NCBI RefSeq assembly: GCF_008831285.2
Contig: NC_045144.1
Span: 9,459,886-9,523,885, forward strand
Length of the DNA stretch: 64,000 nucleotides
Origin: Nymphaea colorata
Taxonomy: Eukaryota > Streptophyta > Magnoliopsida > Nymphaeales > Nymphaeaceae
Reading direction: 5' to 3'
In this document: positions 23,846-34,485 of the stretch, in pieces
Position numbering within the stretch: position 1 is the first letter of the stretch
Layout of the letters: every line of letters starts with the position of its first letter
Translations under genes and position numbers: made by a program
Notes under the pieces: generated by a model
What the model was told of the DNA's origin: nothing
Database searches by the model: none
The model's input: the letters and a program-made list of their open reading frames with translations, nothing else

Positions 23846-24553
23846 TCATGTCAATTCATCTAACAGCTCATCAATGACAGGGATGGGGTGTCGGTCCTTG
23901 ATTGTAGCTTCGTTCAAAGCGCGATAGTCCACACAGAATCGCCAGGTATTGTCTTTCTTTTTGACAAGAAGGACAGGTGATGAAAATGGACTTGCGCTTG
24001 GTCTAATAATTCCACTCTCTTTCATTTCTTTGACCAATCTCTCGATCTCCGCTTTTTGTGCATATCCATAACGGTATGGTCGCACATTCACCGGCTCTGC
24101 CCCATTAGTTAGAACTATGCGATGGTCATAAGATCTCTTTGGTGGCAATCCTGTGGGCTCCGCAAAAATATCCCCAAACTCTTCCAACACTGACTGAATC
24201 TGACTTGGTACCTCTTTTTCTGACTTTGGCTCTGGATCCACATCCTTGGCCATAGAGACTAGCAACATCGCGGGTTGCTGAATATCAAGCGCTCTAAGTG
24301 TGGTCCTTGGTTCCACACTTGAGTTGACCGCTTTTAGGGTAACATGCCCCTCGTTAGGAAACCTCATGGTCATCTTGGCGAAGTCCCATGAGATCACCCC
24401 AAGCGTCTCTAGCCATTGAACTCCCAACACTACGTCAATGCTTGACAAGGGCACAACTAATAAATCCACACGAAAGGAAACCTTCTGTAATGTGAGCTCT
24501 ACATTGGTGCACTTGCGGTTGCAAGTGAGGCTTGCTCCATTAGCCACAAGCAC
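23846..24553 (-). pseudogene. Gypsy protease end and RT start
   Basis: The first ~100 residues are the C-terminal half of the retropepsin region (VVPLSSIDVVLGVQWLETLG). An N-terminal RT segment follows, with LPPKRSYDHRIVL, RPYRYGYAQKAEIE, SPFSSPVLLVKKKDNTWRFC and VDYRALNEATIKDRHPIP. A frameshift between 24554 and 24590 separates it from the active-site part of the protease. Confidence 0.9.
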
Positions 24554-24576
24554 CCTGAGAGTTGGATGCTCTTCCG

Positions 24577-24840
24577 TTATATGCAGTCAAGATCCTCTGC
24601 CACGTGATCCCCCACGAAATTGTGGGAGGCTCCTGAATCAAGAAGCACAAGCACATGTCGGTCCCCTATCAGTCCTGGTACTCTCATAGCAATGGGCCGG
24701 TTTGGATCGGCCAACAAGTGACAGACGGTATCTGCTGGGCTCTCAGGTTCGGTTTCTTTAGTGGGTTCGGGGTCGTGTATCTCTTCTATCGTAGGAGGCT
24801 GATCCTCCTCTTCCTCTTCTTCACTGCTGTCCTCAACCAC
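24577..24840 (-). pseudogene. Gypsy protease active-site region
   Basis: An acidic stretch (EDSSEEEEEEDQPPT) leads to the retropepsin active site LLDSGASHNFVGDHV. The aspartate is intact. The frame breaks a few residues later. This protease would cut the Gag-Pol precursor. Confidence 0.88.
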
Positions 24841-24900
24841 TGCATAAACCCGGATGTGTTTACACTTATGCGTCGGATCTCATTTCTCCTTGCACCAGAA

Positions 24901-25461
24901 TCATTGCTTGTTCTTAATTAGTTCTTCCCTCTCTTCACGAGTTAAGGAGGGAGGTGCTCTGCCCTTGTACATGGGCCTTGGCTCTTCCTTACGAGGGGGC
25001 GGGAGGTACTTTTGTTGATGGGCATCCCTAGGCCGAATGGCCAATTGGTTTCTCCATGGACGATGGAGTGCCTGTTTACGTTGTTGTCGTTCCTCAATAG
25101 ACCGCGCCTTGGCAAAACATTTTACGAGTTCGGTGTTCTTTTCTGCCCGCATATCAATCTGTATTTCCTCCTTTAATCCCCCTATGAATGCAGCAATCAG
25201 AGACTTTGGCGTCCACTCTACCATGCTTGCTAGGTTCTCAAACCTACTTTGGTATTCTTGAACTGTTGAGGTTTGTTTCAAATTGTGCAGTTCAATGTCG
25301 TAGTCCACATAGGTTGACTCACCAAATCTGATTAGCAGGGCTTCTTTGAAGTCTTCCCAATTTGTGGCTGGCTCATTGTGTTTGAGCCACCTGTACCACC
25401 TTCTTGCTTCACCATCAAAATGGAGGATGGAGGTCTGAAGCCATTCCTCTTCTGGGATGCA
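24901..25461 (-). pseudogene. Gypsy gag, second half
   Basis: The in-frame stretch after a TAG at 25462-25464 encodes the capsid core (YVDYDIELHNLKQTSTVQEY, LIAAFIGGLKEEIQIDM), then a basic linker ending in ELIKNKQ. The next codon, where relatives have the first cysteine of the zinc knuckle, is a TGA, and a second TGA lies inside the knuckle (about 24860-24900, with C..H..C still visible as THKCK). The knuckle is therefore lost. Confidence 0.88.
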
Positions 25462-26172
25462 CTAGCAAGTGAAATACTCTTCCACTTGAAAAATCCAATC
25501 TCTTGCTTCCTTACCATTAAACCTTGGGAAATCTATACCAACAAATGGAATGCGAGGTTGATTCCTAGGCGCTGCTTGGCGATCCCTGTAAGGTTCCCAC
25601 ATGGGTTGGTTGTGGTCGACCCTGTCTCCCCATCTACGACTATGTCCTCCCTGATCATATGTGGGTCCACCGAACCTGGGCCGATGCTGACTACCTTGAG
25701 GTCTGAATGGGTCACGATTCTCCAATTCGGGAGAAGAGTAGTGTTGCCCATTACGGTCGTTACGTCCTGCTGGAGGTGGCCTATTTGGTCCCGTCCCGTA
25801 GTATGAAGGGTTTGGGTCTCCATTCGGGGGTCCGTTTAATATGCCTTTCCCTTTGTCATTGTTGGGAGGTGGGGGTCCCGAATTACTTCTCCTGCTAGCC
25901 TCTTGACTGGTGGACATGACCCTTATCATCTCTTTAATCTCCTCCAATTCGTTGAGTTTGGAGAGTTGTTTCTTGTAGTCAGTCATCTCATGTCTTATCC
26001 TGAGAACCTCGTTTTCAATATGGACCATTCTCTCGATTGCATGGGCCTCGAGCTCTGCCGAGGGTTGCTCCTCGGGGGCAGACGTGTCCTCCTCCTCAAT
26101 CTCAGGGGAGTCTATTACGAGGTTTTGCTTCTTCTTGCCCATTGTTGAGGCGGGCAGGGACAAACTACTCAA
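25462..26172 (-). pseudogene. Gypsy gag, first half
   Basis: 236 codons from a Met at 26172 (an alternative Met lies ten residues on, at MGKKKQ). An acidic N-terminus precedes a coiled-coil-like segment (ERMVHIENEVLRIRHEMTDY, residues ~48-85). A P/G/N-rich stretch follows, then the start of the capsid domain (PRIPFVGIDFPRFNGKEARD, WIFQVEEYF). It is interrupted by a TAG before the rest of the capsid. It would form the virus-like particle. Confidence 0.88.
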
Positions 26173-26360
26173 AAACTGAAAGGAAAAACTGCTGAAAACT
26201 GACTATAGCACGGGAAGTCTAGAAAACCAAAAACTGAAACTGCTCAATCAAGAAAACCGAAGCTCAAATCTGTTATAAATCTGCCCTCTTGATGAAACTG
26301 AAAGTAGATATCTCCTCCAAAAGTGTATCGAACTCCTCTGACTGCGTCCAAGGCGGTTCT

Positions 26361-26386
26361 GATACCAAATTGGTAGATTTGGTATC
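26361..26386. repeat. Perfect 10-bp inverted repeat made of PBS-like sequence
   Basis: GATACCAAAT, six bases, ATTTGGTATC. The left arm with the following TGGTAG duplicates the PBS/LTR junction found at 26624-26643. It lies in the untranslated leader, about 270 bp inside the true junction. Confidence 0.85.
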
Positions 26387-26623
26387 AGTCGGTGTGAACA
26401 GCTGACTTCAAACTCCAAAACCAAAACTGAAATCCAACTATCTACTAGCTCCAAACCGAAAACAAGAAATCCAATTCTGTCCACTTCTAGGAATCTGAAA
26501 TCTGTCACACACTTGAATAAGAAAACCCAAGTCTAAATTGTTCAGCAATTTGCTGTTTGTTGATGCTGAGATTGTGAACTCCTCTAAGAATGTACGAAAC
26601 TGCTACTGGCTGCTCAAAGGAGA

Positions 26624-26634
26624 CTCTGATACCA
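26624..26634 (-). other. Primer-binding site of the gypsy element (tRNA-iMet type)
   Basis: Minus-strand TGGTATCAGAG, complementary to the 3' end of plant initiator methionine tRNA, lies three bases from the 5' LTR end. Bases after the eleventh depart from the usual continuation. Confidence 0.88.
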
Positions 26635-26637
26635 AAT

Positions 26638-29600
26638 TGGTAGGATCTAACCCAACGTCGACCAAACTCCATGCCGACGGTCGTGCCAACCCCCAAGATC
26701 ACCCTTGACACAGCCTGAAGCTAAACCTAAGACAAACAAGAACAAAGACACTACCCAGTCGAACAGGAACCCCGACTTAAAATCAAGATAGGTTTAAGAT
26801 TACAAGTGAGGTTAATCCCAACCCAAAAGACAATCCTACTACAAAATACTAAGAGGTGTGAGGCCAGTACAAATCGCAAGAGATACAATGAAAAATCTCT
26901 CACAACTCACTCAAGCAAACCATCAAACCAAACATAATCGAACAAACCACACCCACCCGTAGGAGGCTAAGTTGGCTAGAGGGCGTGTCTTCGGCTTGGA
27001 GCCTCCGAGGTACCTCTACGCACAACAATGGTCGTAGCCGGGTTGAAAGCAAATAACGAAAGCAAATACTACCACCCACGAGTCTATAGGGGTTTAGAAG
27101 GTACCGGCCAAGGCTAGATTGGCGTACGAAAACCAAAGACCTCGAGGGGAGATTCCACCCTCGGGTATCGCAGCTACAGGGCAAAGAACTCCAGGTCCAA
27201 TCGTCGGATGGGCTGAGGAAGTCGCGGCCCCGAGGTGGCTAGAATGTGGAAGAAGTCGCCCACCGCAAAGAAGAAAACTCGCTGGTTGCGGGCCGAAGAC
27301 AGGGTCAAGCTGGCCGCAAGTGGCAGTGAACCATAGGCGGAGTTGGGCGGCAGAAACTGGCTGCTGGTCACAGGTTGGCGTCGGCAACAATCGCCATGGG
27401 CGTCACGCGGTGGCAGACAGGAACAAGCCACGGGTGACGAGCACAGGCCGTTGGTGTGTCCGGCAGCAGGCAGGTTACGTCCACGGGAGCTGGTGCTGGA
27501 CTCTGAACGTCTGACTGCGGGAGGCTAAGGCAAACGCCGATGATGCGGGAGACGTTGGCCCTCCTGGCCGCTGCTGAAGTCGCAGGCTCAGCCCTCCTGG
27601 CCGAGCGCGGTAGGGAGCTGAATGACGGACGTGACCCGCCTGGTCGCACGATGGGCTGACGATGAGCACAAGGGCCGGCAGCGTTAGTGTGAGTTGCGGC
27701 CTGAGATCCACTGACCACGAGATGACCAAGGCTGTGAAGGGGCTCACGGGCTGCCTTGGGTGCTATGGCTGTGGCCGCCTAGGGGTGGACCAAGGTGGGC
27801 TCGGGCAACCTAGGCTAGGCTCGGGCTAGGTGGGTCCACTAATGACTAAGTTCAGATTGGGCTGTAAATAGGGCACGAGGTAGGTTAGGTGGACTAGGTT
27901 CAAGGGTCCAAGTATGGGTTCAAACAAATGTGGGCTCGAGGGTCAAAAGTTAACTCCTAAAATGTAGGTAGGGTAGGTCTATAGGCGTCTTGGCTAGGGA
28001 AAAATGGAAATGGATGGGGTTGACAGCCAAATGCGAGTGGCGGCTGGTTAAGGACGAGTAAGGGGAATGGGGCGATGATCTAGGAAGGGAATCCAACTAG
28101 GAATTGGACTCCTAAAAGCTTGGCTGAGGTGTATAGTACATGGAGGATACCTTCCTCGAGTTTAGGAAGGGAGGCTGAGGTGTCACCAACAAATGTGGGC
28201 GACTAGGCTGAGGTGGGTCACACGAGAATGGGCTAGGGACAAGTGGCGGAGTGGAGGGTTTCAAAAGCCTAAAATGTTGGTCACTACCCTAAAACCTTGG
28301 GATCTAGAATCCCACTTGATTCCACAAGGAGGGCGAGCCCAACAAATGTGGAAGAAGATCCATTGGCTCAATCTCAATGGATCTCTAACCCTCCCGATGC
28401 TTGCCACGTGGGCTAGGTGTATGGTGGAGATGGAGTAAGGCCCAAAAGGCAGATCCACTTACCTCGAATGTAGGAGAGATGACTGGAAGCTCCAAATGCA
28501 CCGGCGGCTAGGGGTGAACACCTAGGAGATCCTCCCCATTCCACACGTTATTCCCAAATGAAGTCGAGATCTTTGGAGATTCTCTAGGGCAGCTCGAGAT
28601 CATGTGAGTGCCTTGGCCGGATGCCCCAAGTGAATGCCGGAAGATGCCAATTGGGTGCCGGAATAGTAGCAGCGGTGGCCGGAATTCACAAATTCCGGCC
28701 GGTCCTTAGAATAATCCGAACTTGCCTAGCTTGCCGTTTTCTCAACTCATTCTTTTGGTGAATTGATTTCTTTCTTTTTCTTTTCTTCGCCTCCTTTCTT
28801 TCTTTTTCTTTTTCACTTTTCTTTTTTGATTTTTCTGGCAAGATTACAAGCTAAAAACCGAGACTAAAACTTGAGCTTTTGAACTAAAGTAACCGACGAA
28901 AGGACTTTCAATTCTCAAGATTCGCATTATCGACTAAGAGTCTCCCTTGTGACTCGTAAGGACCGATTTAGGGAGAGCTTCCTCCTAAGAAATCTAATGA
29001 TTTCTCGGCTGGGACTGAGAGAATCAAAAGCTCCTTATTGGCGGAATCTCTTCTCAAATCGATGCAACGTCGCTACACAAATTCAACTCTTAGTTAAGCA
29101 CACTAACCTTTCAAATTTGAAGCCTAGAGTCGTATGCTTCTCCCTCTTAGTTGCCTAGAAGAAGATGAGCCTTCCCGGGAACGATGTGGCCTCTAGCCCT
29201 CACGGTGGTGAAGTGGTGGCTGCGCCTCAATCGCTGGAATGTAGTTGGGGAATACTGTGGAACGTGGAGATTTCTTCACGCCGGAGCACAAGGAGGTCTT
29301 CAAGCCGTCAATCCTTGGGCGAGTGGATGAGTAGAGAGAAGAGAATTAGGCAAAGAGAGAAGAAAAGCCCGCTGGTTTTGAGAATGCCTTGGAAGAATTC
29401 GCCATTAGAGGTCGATTTCCCCAAATGTGACACACGAGGAAGAAGAAGACAAGAGGCGCGGGGGAAAGAGAGTGCGCAAGGGGAGAGGAGAGAGCCGTGA
29501 GGAGAGAGAGAGACAAGGAACAATTGAACTCAATTCTTAATTCTTGCATGTGAAATCAAATGTGTACAAAGTATTTATAGTATGAACTAAACACGGATCT

Positions 29601-30150
29601 AAACACTCGATCCGGACCAAAGCTGAAATCCAAATGCAAAACGAAATAGCGCAAAAGCAATAGCTTAAACAAAATGCGTAAAAGAAAAGTTCGAGACCTA
29701 TTGTCTCAATTCCTAACCGGATCCTCCTCCTCCCCGCGTTAGTCTGGGCATGGATTTGGAGCCCGTTTGCCTAGGCGTTGCCCTAAGCTGGCCCTAAGTG
29801 TCTTGGCTCGACCCGACCCCTAGGTGGACTCGATCTAGACCGAGTTAAACCCACCGCCTTGGTATTCAAGTGCCGCGCCTGGGTCCCCTCCTTGTCCTTG
29901 AACCTCCCTTAGAGCCGTTGCAATTCCTCCCTCTCCTCCCTCTGCATCAACTCTAAGTTCGACAATAACCTCACTAGTGGTGATTTGGTCTTGGTCTGCG
30001 CCACCCACTCCTCCCTCTTGACCCACACTTGGGTCTTCATAGCCTCGGTCGGCCACAGTGCCTTGTAGGGCGGGCTGGTCCCGCCCATGGTGACTGCTCT
30101 CGGCCTCTTCTGCAGCCTCTCTTGGCATCATTGATGGTCTGACCGTATCA
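26638..30150 (-). repeat. 5' LTR of the gypsy element (3513 bp)
   Basis: Near-identical to 17924-21393. Visible extra blocks relative to the left copy include AGCAATAGCTTAAAC near 29660, a short GC-rich insert near 29785-29800, and a duplicated AACGAAAGCAAAT near 27050. Its outer 320 bp (29835-30150) repeats the pol tail as an open frame. Confidence 0.95.
29572..29579 (-). promoter_or_regulatory. TATA box of the 5' LTR
   Basis: Minus-strand TATAAATA in the context CTATAAATACTTTG, followed about 60 bp downstream by a long CT-rich stretch (29450-29520 read on the minus strand), as in many plant promoters. It implies a U3 of about 570 bp and an R-U5 of about 2.9 kb. The copy in the 3' LTR is at 20846-20853. 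Confidence 0.7.
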
Positions 30151-30155
30151 GCACC
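30151..30155. repeat. Target site duplication GCACC (right copy)
   Basis: Matches 17919-17923 and directly follows the LTR end CCGTATCA. Confidence 0.9.
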
Positions 30156-32778
30156 TCTTTGCCACTAAGCAAAGTTTCTAACTTGTTCAACAACAAAGAG
30201 GGGCACCACTCTATAACTCAAAGTTTCTCATAATTTTTTCAATGGTGTTTTTGAAAATTTTCAAGAAAATTCTCGAACCAAGTCAATGTCCATCTAATCC
30301 AATTCAAGATCCAAGTCTATGAACCACCTGCAAAAATTTAACAAATTTCAAAAATTAAGAGTTTTGTCGTCTTTAGACAAAATTCTAAGATTAAGTTTAA
30401 GATCAACGCAAATCAAGATCTAAAACTTAAATTTTTAATCAAGATTAAGATTCTTGTTAATGAGGATTAAAATCTTATTCCAACATGAAGAGAAAACATT
30501 AAGTTGGCATGACTTTCTCCATCTCTCTTTCTTTCTCTGGAAAAATCTAGGAATGAATCGCCGAGAGAGATGATTTCCTCAATTTTTCTAAAAACTATTT
30601 ATGAAAATCATTTACAAGAATCATAGTCCAGATTTAACTCAGCACGATTGAGTTAATCTACTCCAAATTCAAGCGAGTTGAAATACTCTTTCAACCTCAA
30701 CGCACCATGTCAAAGCGCTCGAGACTAGATCAGCCATGATCTAGACCAATCAAATAAAAGGTAGCTCAAACAAGCACACTCCATTCAAAAATTTTCTAAA
30801 TTAACCAATCAGTTTTTCAAAATAATGAAAAACCAAGAAGGCATTCGAAGAATACATTTTCTTCATCCTCATCTAGAATTTCTGAAAATACAAGAGAAAA
30901 AGTCCAAAAAAGACTTACTCTCCCCTCACTAGTTTCAAATTCAAGGAATTTGAACAAGTATTTTTTTTAGTTTGAAAAGATGGGTTAGTCCACCCACCCA
31001 CCTCCCCCCCCCCCCCCCCCCAAAAAAAACCCTCCTGGCTGGGCCAAAAAATTCTGGTTCAATTGGAAGGGAAACCATCCATTAATGGTGTTCCACCTTT
31101 TTCTTTCTCAATTGAATCCTAACTATCTGGCAAGGGCCAAATTTCTATGGCTGACATAAACAGTCATCCCCTCCATGCATGCATGATTCCCAAGCTAGAC
31201 AAAGAAGTCAAAGCGAGAGAGTTCATTGGCAAGGAAGAAGGTTCTACGATTTATTGGCTTCCAAAAAATTTGTCTAGCACCGAGTCATTATGGCTTGGTG
31301 CCTATCTAAACCACCCTTAGCAACCCCTTGGGAAGGCTAGACAGTAGAAATCTCTTTCAAGAGCTCCCATTCAAGGCATCATAGCCCAGAGAGGTCCAGC
31401 CTATGCGTTTCTACTCCAGGCGACTCAGCCTAAGTTGCTCCCCCATCCCAAGCGTTTCAGCCTTGCCCACCACCTCCTCAAGGCGTCTCAGCAAAATCAG
31501 CTCTCTCTCTCAAGTTGCCTCTGTCCAAACCGGCACCCCTGGTCTGCCTGGTTTTGGACAGCAATCCAAGCTGAACTTCACCTCAAGATTTTCAGCAAAT
31601 CTGACCAGTAACCTCTCTAACTTTCATGAAAATGAGTTATATTTCCATGCATGTATAATTTTTCCAAAAAAAAGGAGAATCAAGCTTCATTTAGCAGCCA
31701 TCTAACAGAGGCAGAATGACTCCACCATGGCCTGCTTTGCAGCAGCCTTGGAGAGGTCGATGCCTCTTCCTACCATGTTAAGAACTAGGGTTCAAATATC
31801 CTTGGTTTTTAACATCCTAACACCTAAATCAATGGGTTGCACTTCTGTTTTTCAATTAAAACAGCAACTTGATTTCAGCTTACCAAATGTTGGTGATTGG
31901 TCACCATGGTGAAAAGATCCTAACCAGTCTTATGGTTTGAGGTCTTTGCCAAGCCAACACCTCTCTTTTGCTGCTCCAAAACAACAACTATCATGCATGA
32001 TTTTGATCATTCTAATCTCTACATGATATGCTTCTAAACATTGCCTTGCTGAAAATAATGGATATTCTATGTATGCCTTTTCATGAGAATGACAAATAGA
32101 AATTGCAATGGCTCATGGGTTTGGGCTGGGATTTCTTCTACTTTTAAAAGCTGGGAATGATGTCCAGCTGGGTCAATATGAAGATAATAGACATGTTAAT
32201 GCATATGTGCATGCATTTCCATGATCGTTAAAACCTATTTTAGCCTTCAAAAATCAGAAAATGATGTTTTCAAAATTTTATTTAAAAAGATCCCATTCGT
32301 GCAATATTGAAAGAATATTACCATGGTTTGGGCAAAAATGTCATCCTTTCATCTATGTAATGGTATGAATGAATGCAAAGAGAGAGAGACTAATGAAGCA
32401 TGTCTCTTGAATGTACAATGAATTGAATCTCACAATCACACAAAACGAAAGGATTGGATTTACTCAAGCCATGAGCATGATCCATTTTAAAATAGAACAA
32501 ATCAATCCAATGGGCTCATTTCAAACTTATCTCATTTCTGAAATTTTCAGAAATATCAAGATAATTTTTAACAATGACATCTAGTTGGGTTTCAAAAGAA
32601 GCCCATAAATCCAAAATAAGTGTTTAGGCAAAATCTAAAACCCCTAGAATCAAAAATCATTTGGAAAAACAAATTTCCAAAGATCCCACCATTTTCAAAT
32701 CAATATATGGAAAGCCAAGCTATTTTCAACTCCTTTTCTCCTAAAATCCATTTTTCAACAAAACCCATATTTTGTTGC
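30156..32778. other. Non-coding flank right of the gypsy insertion
   Basis: No supported gene. 30190-30210 contains AACAACAAAGAGGGGCA, a purine block that could be the polypurine tract of the TAT-type element into which the gypsy copy inserted; this is inference. 31003-31029 is a poly-C then poly-A run. A 100-codon plus-strand frame at 31403-31705 is Ser/Leu-rich without a recognisable domain. Confidence 0.45.
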
Positions 32779-32786
32779 TTCGTGCA
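32779..32786. repeat. 8-bp target site duplication TTCGTGCA (left copy)
   Basis: TTCGTGCA directly precedes the terminal repeat TAAGCCTGGGCA and recurs exactly at 34478-34485 after the other end. Eight bp is the hAT hallmark. Confidence 0.88.
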
Positions 32787-34477
32787 TAAGCCTGGGCAAC
32801 GGGCCTGGCCGCCGTCGGGCTGGCCCGGGCCGGCCCGATCGGACCCAGGTCCGGGCTGGGAAAAACCTGGCCCGGGTCGGACCCGGGCCCGATAGGCCGG
32901 CCCAGCACGACTCCCGCTCTCCCTCTCCACTCCCCCTCCCCCTCTCCCTCTCCCTCCTTCGTCTCCCTCCCCCTCCTCCTCCATGGGAGCACGACGGGCA
33001 GAGTCACCTGGGTGCGTTTGATTTGAGCTCGCACCCGCACGGACGCGTTGCGGGTGCGGGTGTGGGTTCGGGTGCGCTCCAGGTGCGCACCCAATCAGCA
33101 CCCGCTGATGAGCTCGCACCCAAACCGCACCCGGGGGTTGGATCTAGTTTCGAGTCGAAACCAAATCCAAACCAAGTGTATGGTTTGGATCTAAATCTGA
33201 TTTCAGAAAAAAACCAGATCCAAAATCCATAAAATCAAATCCACCATTCTCACCCGTCGGCCATTACATCTAAGTTAGATACATCTATAGATATATTATA
33301 TGTTCTCTTTTCTCTTTCAAAAAAAACGATACAGGACTAAAGAATGGTGGCTTTCATAAAACAATCTGTTTGCCTTTTTTTCAAACATTTCTTTTTTGAT
33401 TTTTTTCCACTACCATAAAATGTATAATTTTAATTGTGTTATTTAATTTCTATAAAAAATTAATAATAATAATATTATTATTATTAATATTAATAAAATA
33501 TCTTCACCGCACCTAATTTTTTTGAGATGTGCCACACCGGCACCCGCACCCCGCACACAGGTGACATAGGTCCTCATCCTAGAGTAGCCTCAAGAAGACA
33601 GTATATTATACCGAAGGACCCACAGTGAGATGAAATGACGTTCTGATTCTGAACGTGACAGCAGCATTGTTGCATACTTGAGGCAAAGAAGAAAGTGTTG
33701 TGTATAGTTATTTTGATACAGAGTCACCTGGGTGCGTTTGATTTGAGCTCGCACCCGCACGAACGCGTTGCGGGTGCGGGTTCGGGTGCGGGTGCGCTCC
33801 AGGTGCGCACCCAATCAGCACCCGCTGATGAGCTCGTACCCAAACCGCACCCGGGGGTTGGATCTATTTTCGAGTCGAAACCAAATCCAAACCAAGTGTA
33901 TGGTTTGGATCTAAATCTGATTTCGGGAAAAAACCAGATCCAAAATCCATAAAATCAAATCCACCATTCTCACCCGTCGGCCATTACATCTAAGTTAGAT
34001 ACATCTATAGATATATTATATGTTCTCTTTTCTCTTTAAAAAAAAAACGATACAGGACTAAAGAATGGTGGCTTTCATAAAACAATCTGTTTGCCTTTTT
34101 TTCAAACATTTCTTTTTTGATTTTTTTCTACTACCATAAAATGTATAATTTTAATTGTGTTATTTAATTTCTACAAAAAATTAATAATAATAATATTATT
34201 ATTATTAATATTAATAAAATATCTTCACCGCACCGCCGCACCTAATTTTTTTGAGATGTGCCGCACCGGCACCGGCACCCGCACCCCGCACACAGGTGAC
34301 ATAGGCGACGGGAGGGCGGGGAAAAGGGGCCAGGAGAGCGACCCGGCCCGGGCCGGGTCCAGGTCGGGCTGAGCGGCCCATCGGCCCGGGCCGGGCCGGG
34401 CTGAGCGGCCCGACGGGCAGGATCGGGTGGGATTGGGCTGGGCCCGGGCCGGCCACCCAGCCCGATGCCCAGGCCTA
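32787..34477. mobile_element. Non-autonomous hAT-like DNA transposon, itself interrupted
   Basis: Terminal inverted repeats TAAGCCTGGGCAACGGGC (left) and TAGGCCTGGGCATCGGGC (right, reversed) match at 16 of 18 bases and are bounded by the perfect 8-bp duplication TTCGTGCA. The arms (32787-32998 and 34306-34477) are very GC-rich, with many GGCCCGGGCCGG motifs. No transposase is encoded. Between the arms sits a composite insert at 32999-34305. Without the insert the element would be about 380 bp, MITE-sized. Confidence 0.85.
32999..34305. mobile_element. Composite insert: two direct repeats around a 148-bp spacer
   Basis: Two copies of one unit (32999-33570, 572 bp; 33719-34305, 587 bp) in the same orientation flank an unrelated 148-bp spacer (33571-33718). 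The unit ends are imperfect inverted repeats: GTCACCTGGGTGCG at the start and the reverse of GTCACCTGTGTGCG near the end. CGACGGG occurs immediately before the first unit (32992-32998) and after the second (34306-34312), so the whole block looks like one insertion. The units differ by about ten substitutions and a few small GC-rich indels by eye. No coding capacity. The family is not recognised; an LTR-type (solo spacer) or a composite TIR element are both possible. Confidence 0.65.
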
Positions 34478-34485
34478 TTCGTGCA
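34478..34485. repeat. 8-bp target site duplication TTCGTGCA (right copy)
   Basis: Exact match to 32779-32786 directly after the terminal repeat end CCCAGGCCTA. Confidence 0.88.

Larger units (their letters stand above)
17924..30150 (-). mobile_element. Complete Ty3/gypsy LTR retrotransposon with chromodomain-like tail
   Basis: A 12.2-kb element on the minus strand: two long LTRs starting TGGTAGGATC and ending CCGTATCA, target duplication GCACC, a tRNA-iMet-type PBS beside the right (5') LTR, and a polypurine tract beside the left (3') LTR. The internal 5.2 kb encodes gag, protease, reverse transcriptase, RNase H, integrase and a chromodomain-like segment in the gypsy order. The coding region is broken by several in-frame stops and at least two frameshifts, so this copy is structurally complete but not autonomous. 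In a ~315-bp LTR stretch aligned by eye I counted 7 differences, so the insertion is fairly young. Confidence 0.95.

Noticed and set aside
32700-33119. 139-codon minus-strand frame in the GC-rich hAT arm
   Set aside because: Composition-driven frame across a transposon boundary and the composite insert; Gly/Arg/Pro low complexity.
32999-34305. Interpretation as a standard TRIM retrotransposon
   Set aside because: The repeats do not begin TG or end CA, no PBS or polypurine tract borders the spacer, and the flanking duplication is 7 bp rather than 4-6. Left as unassigned composite.
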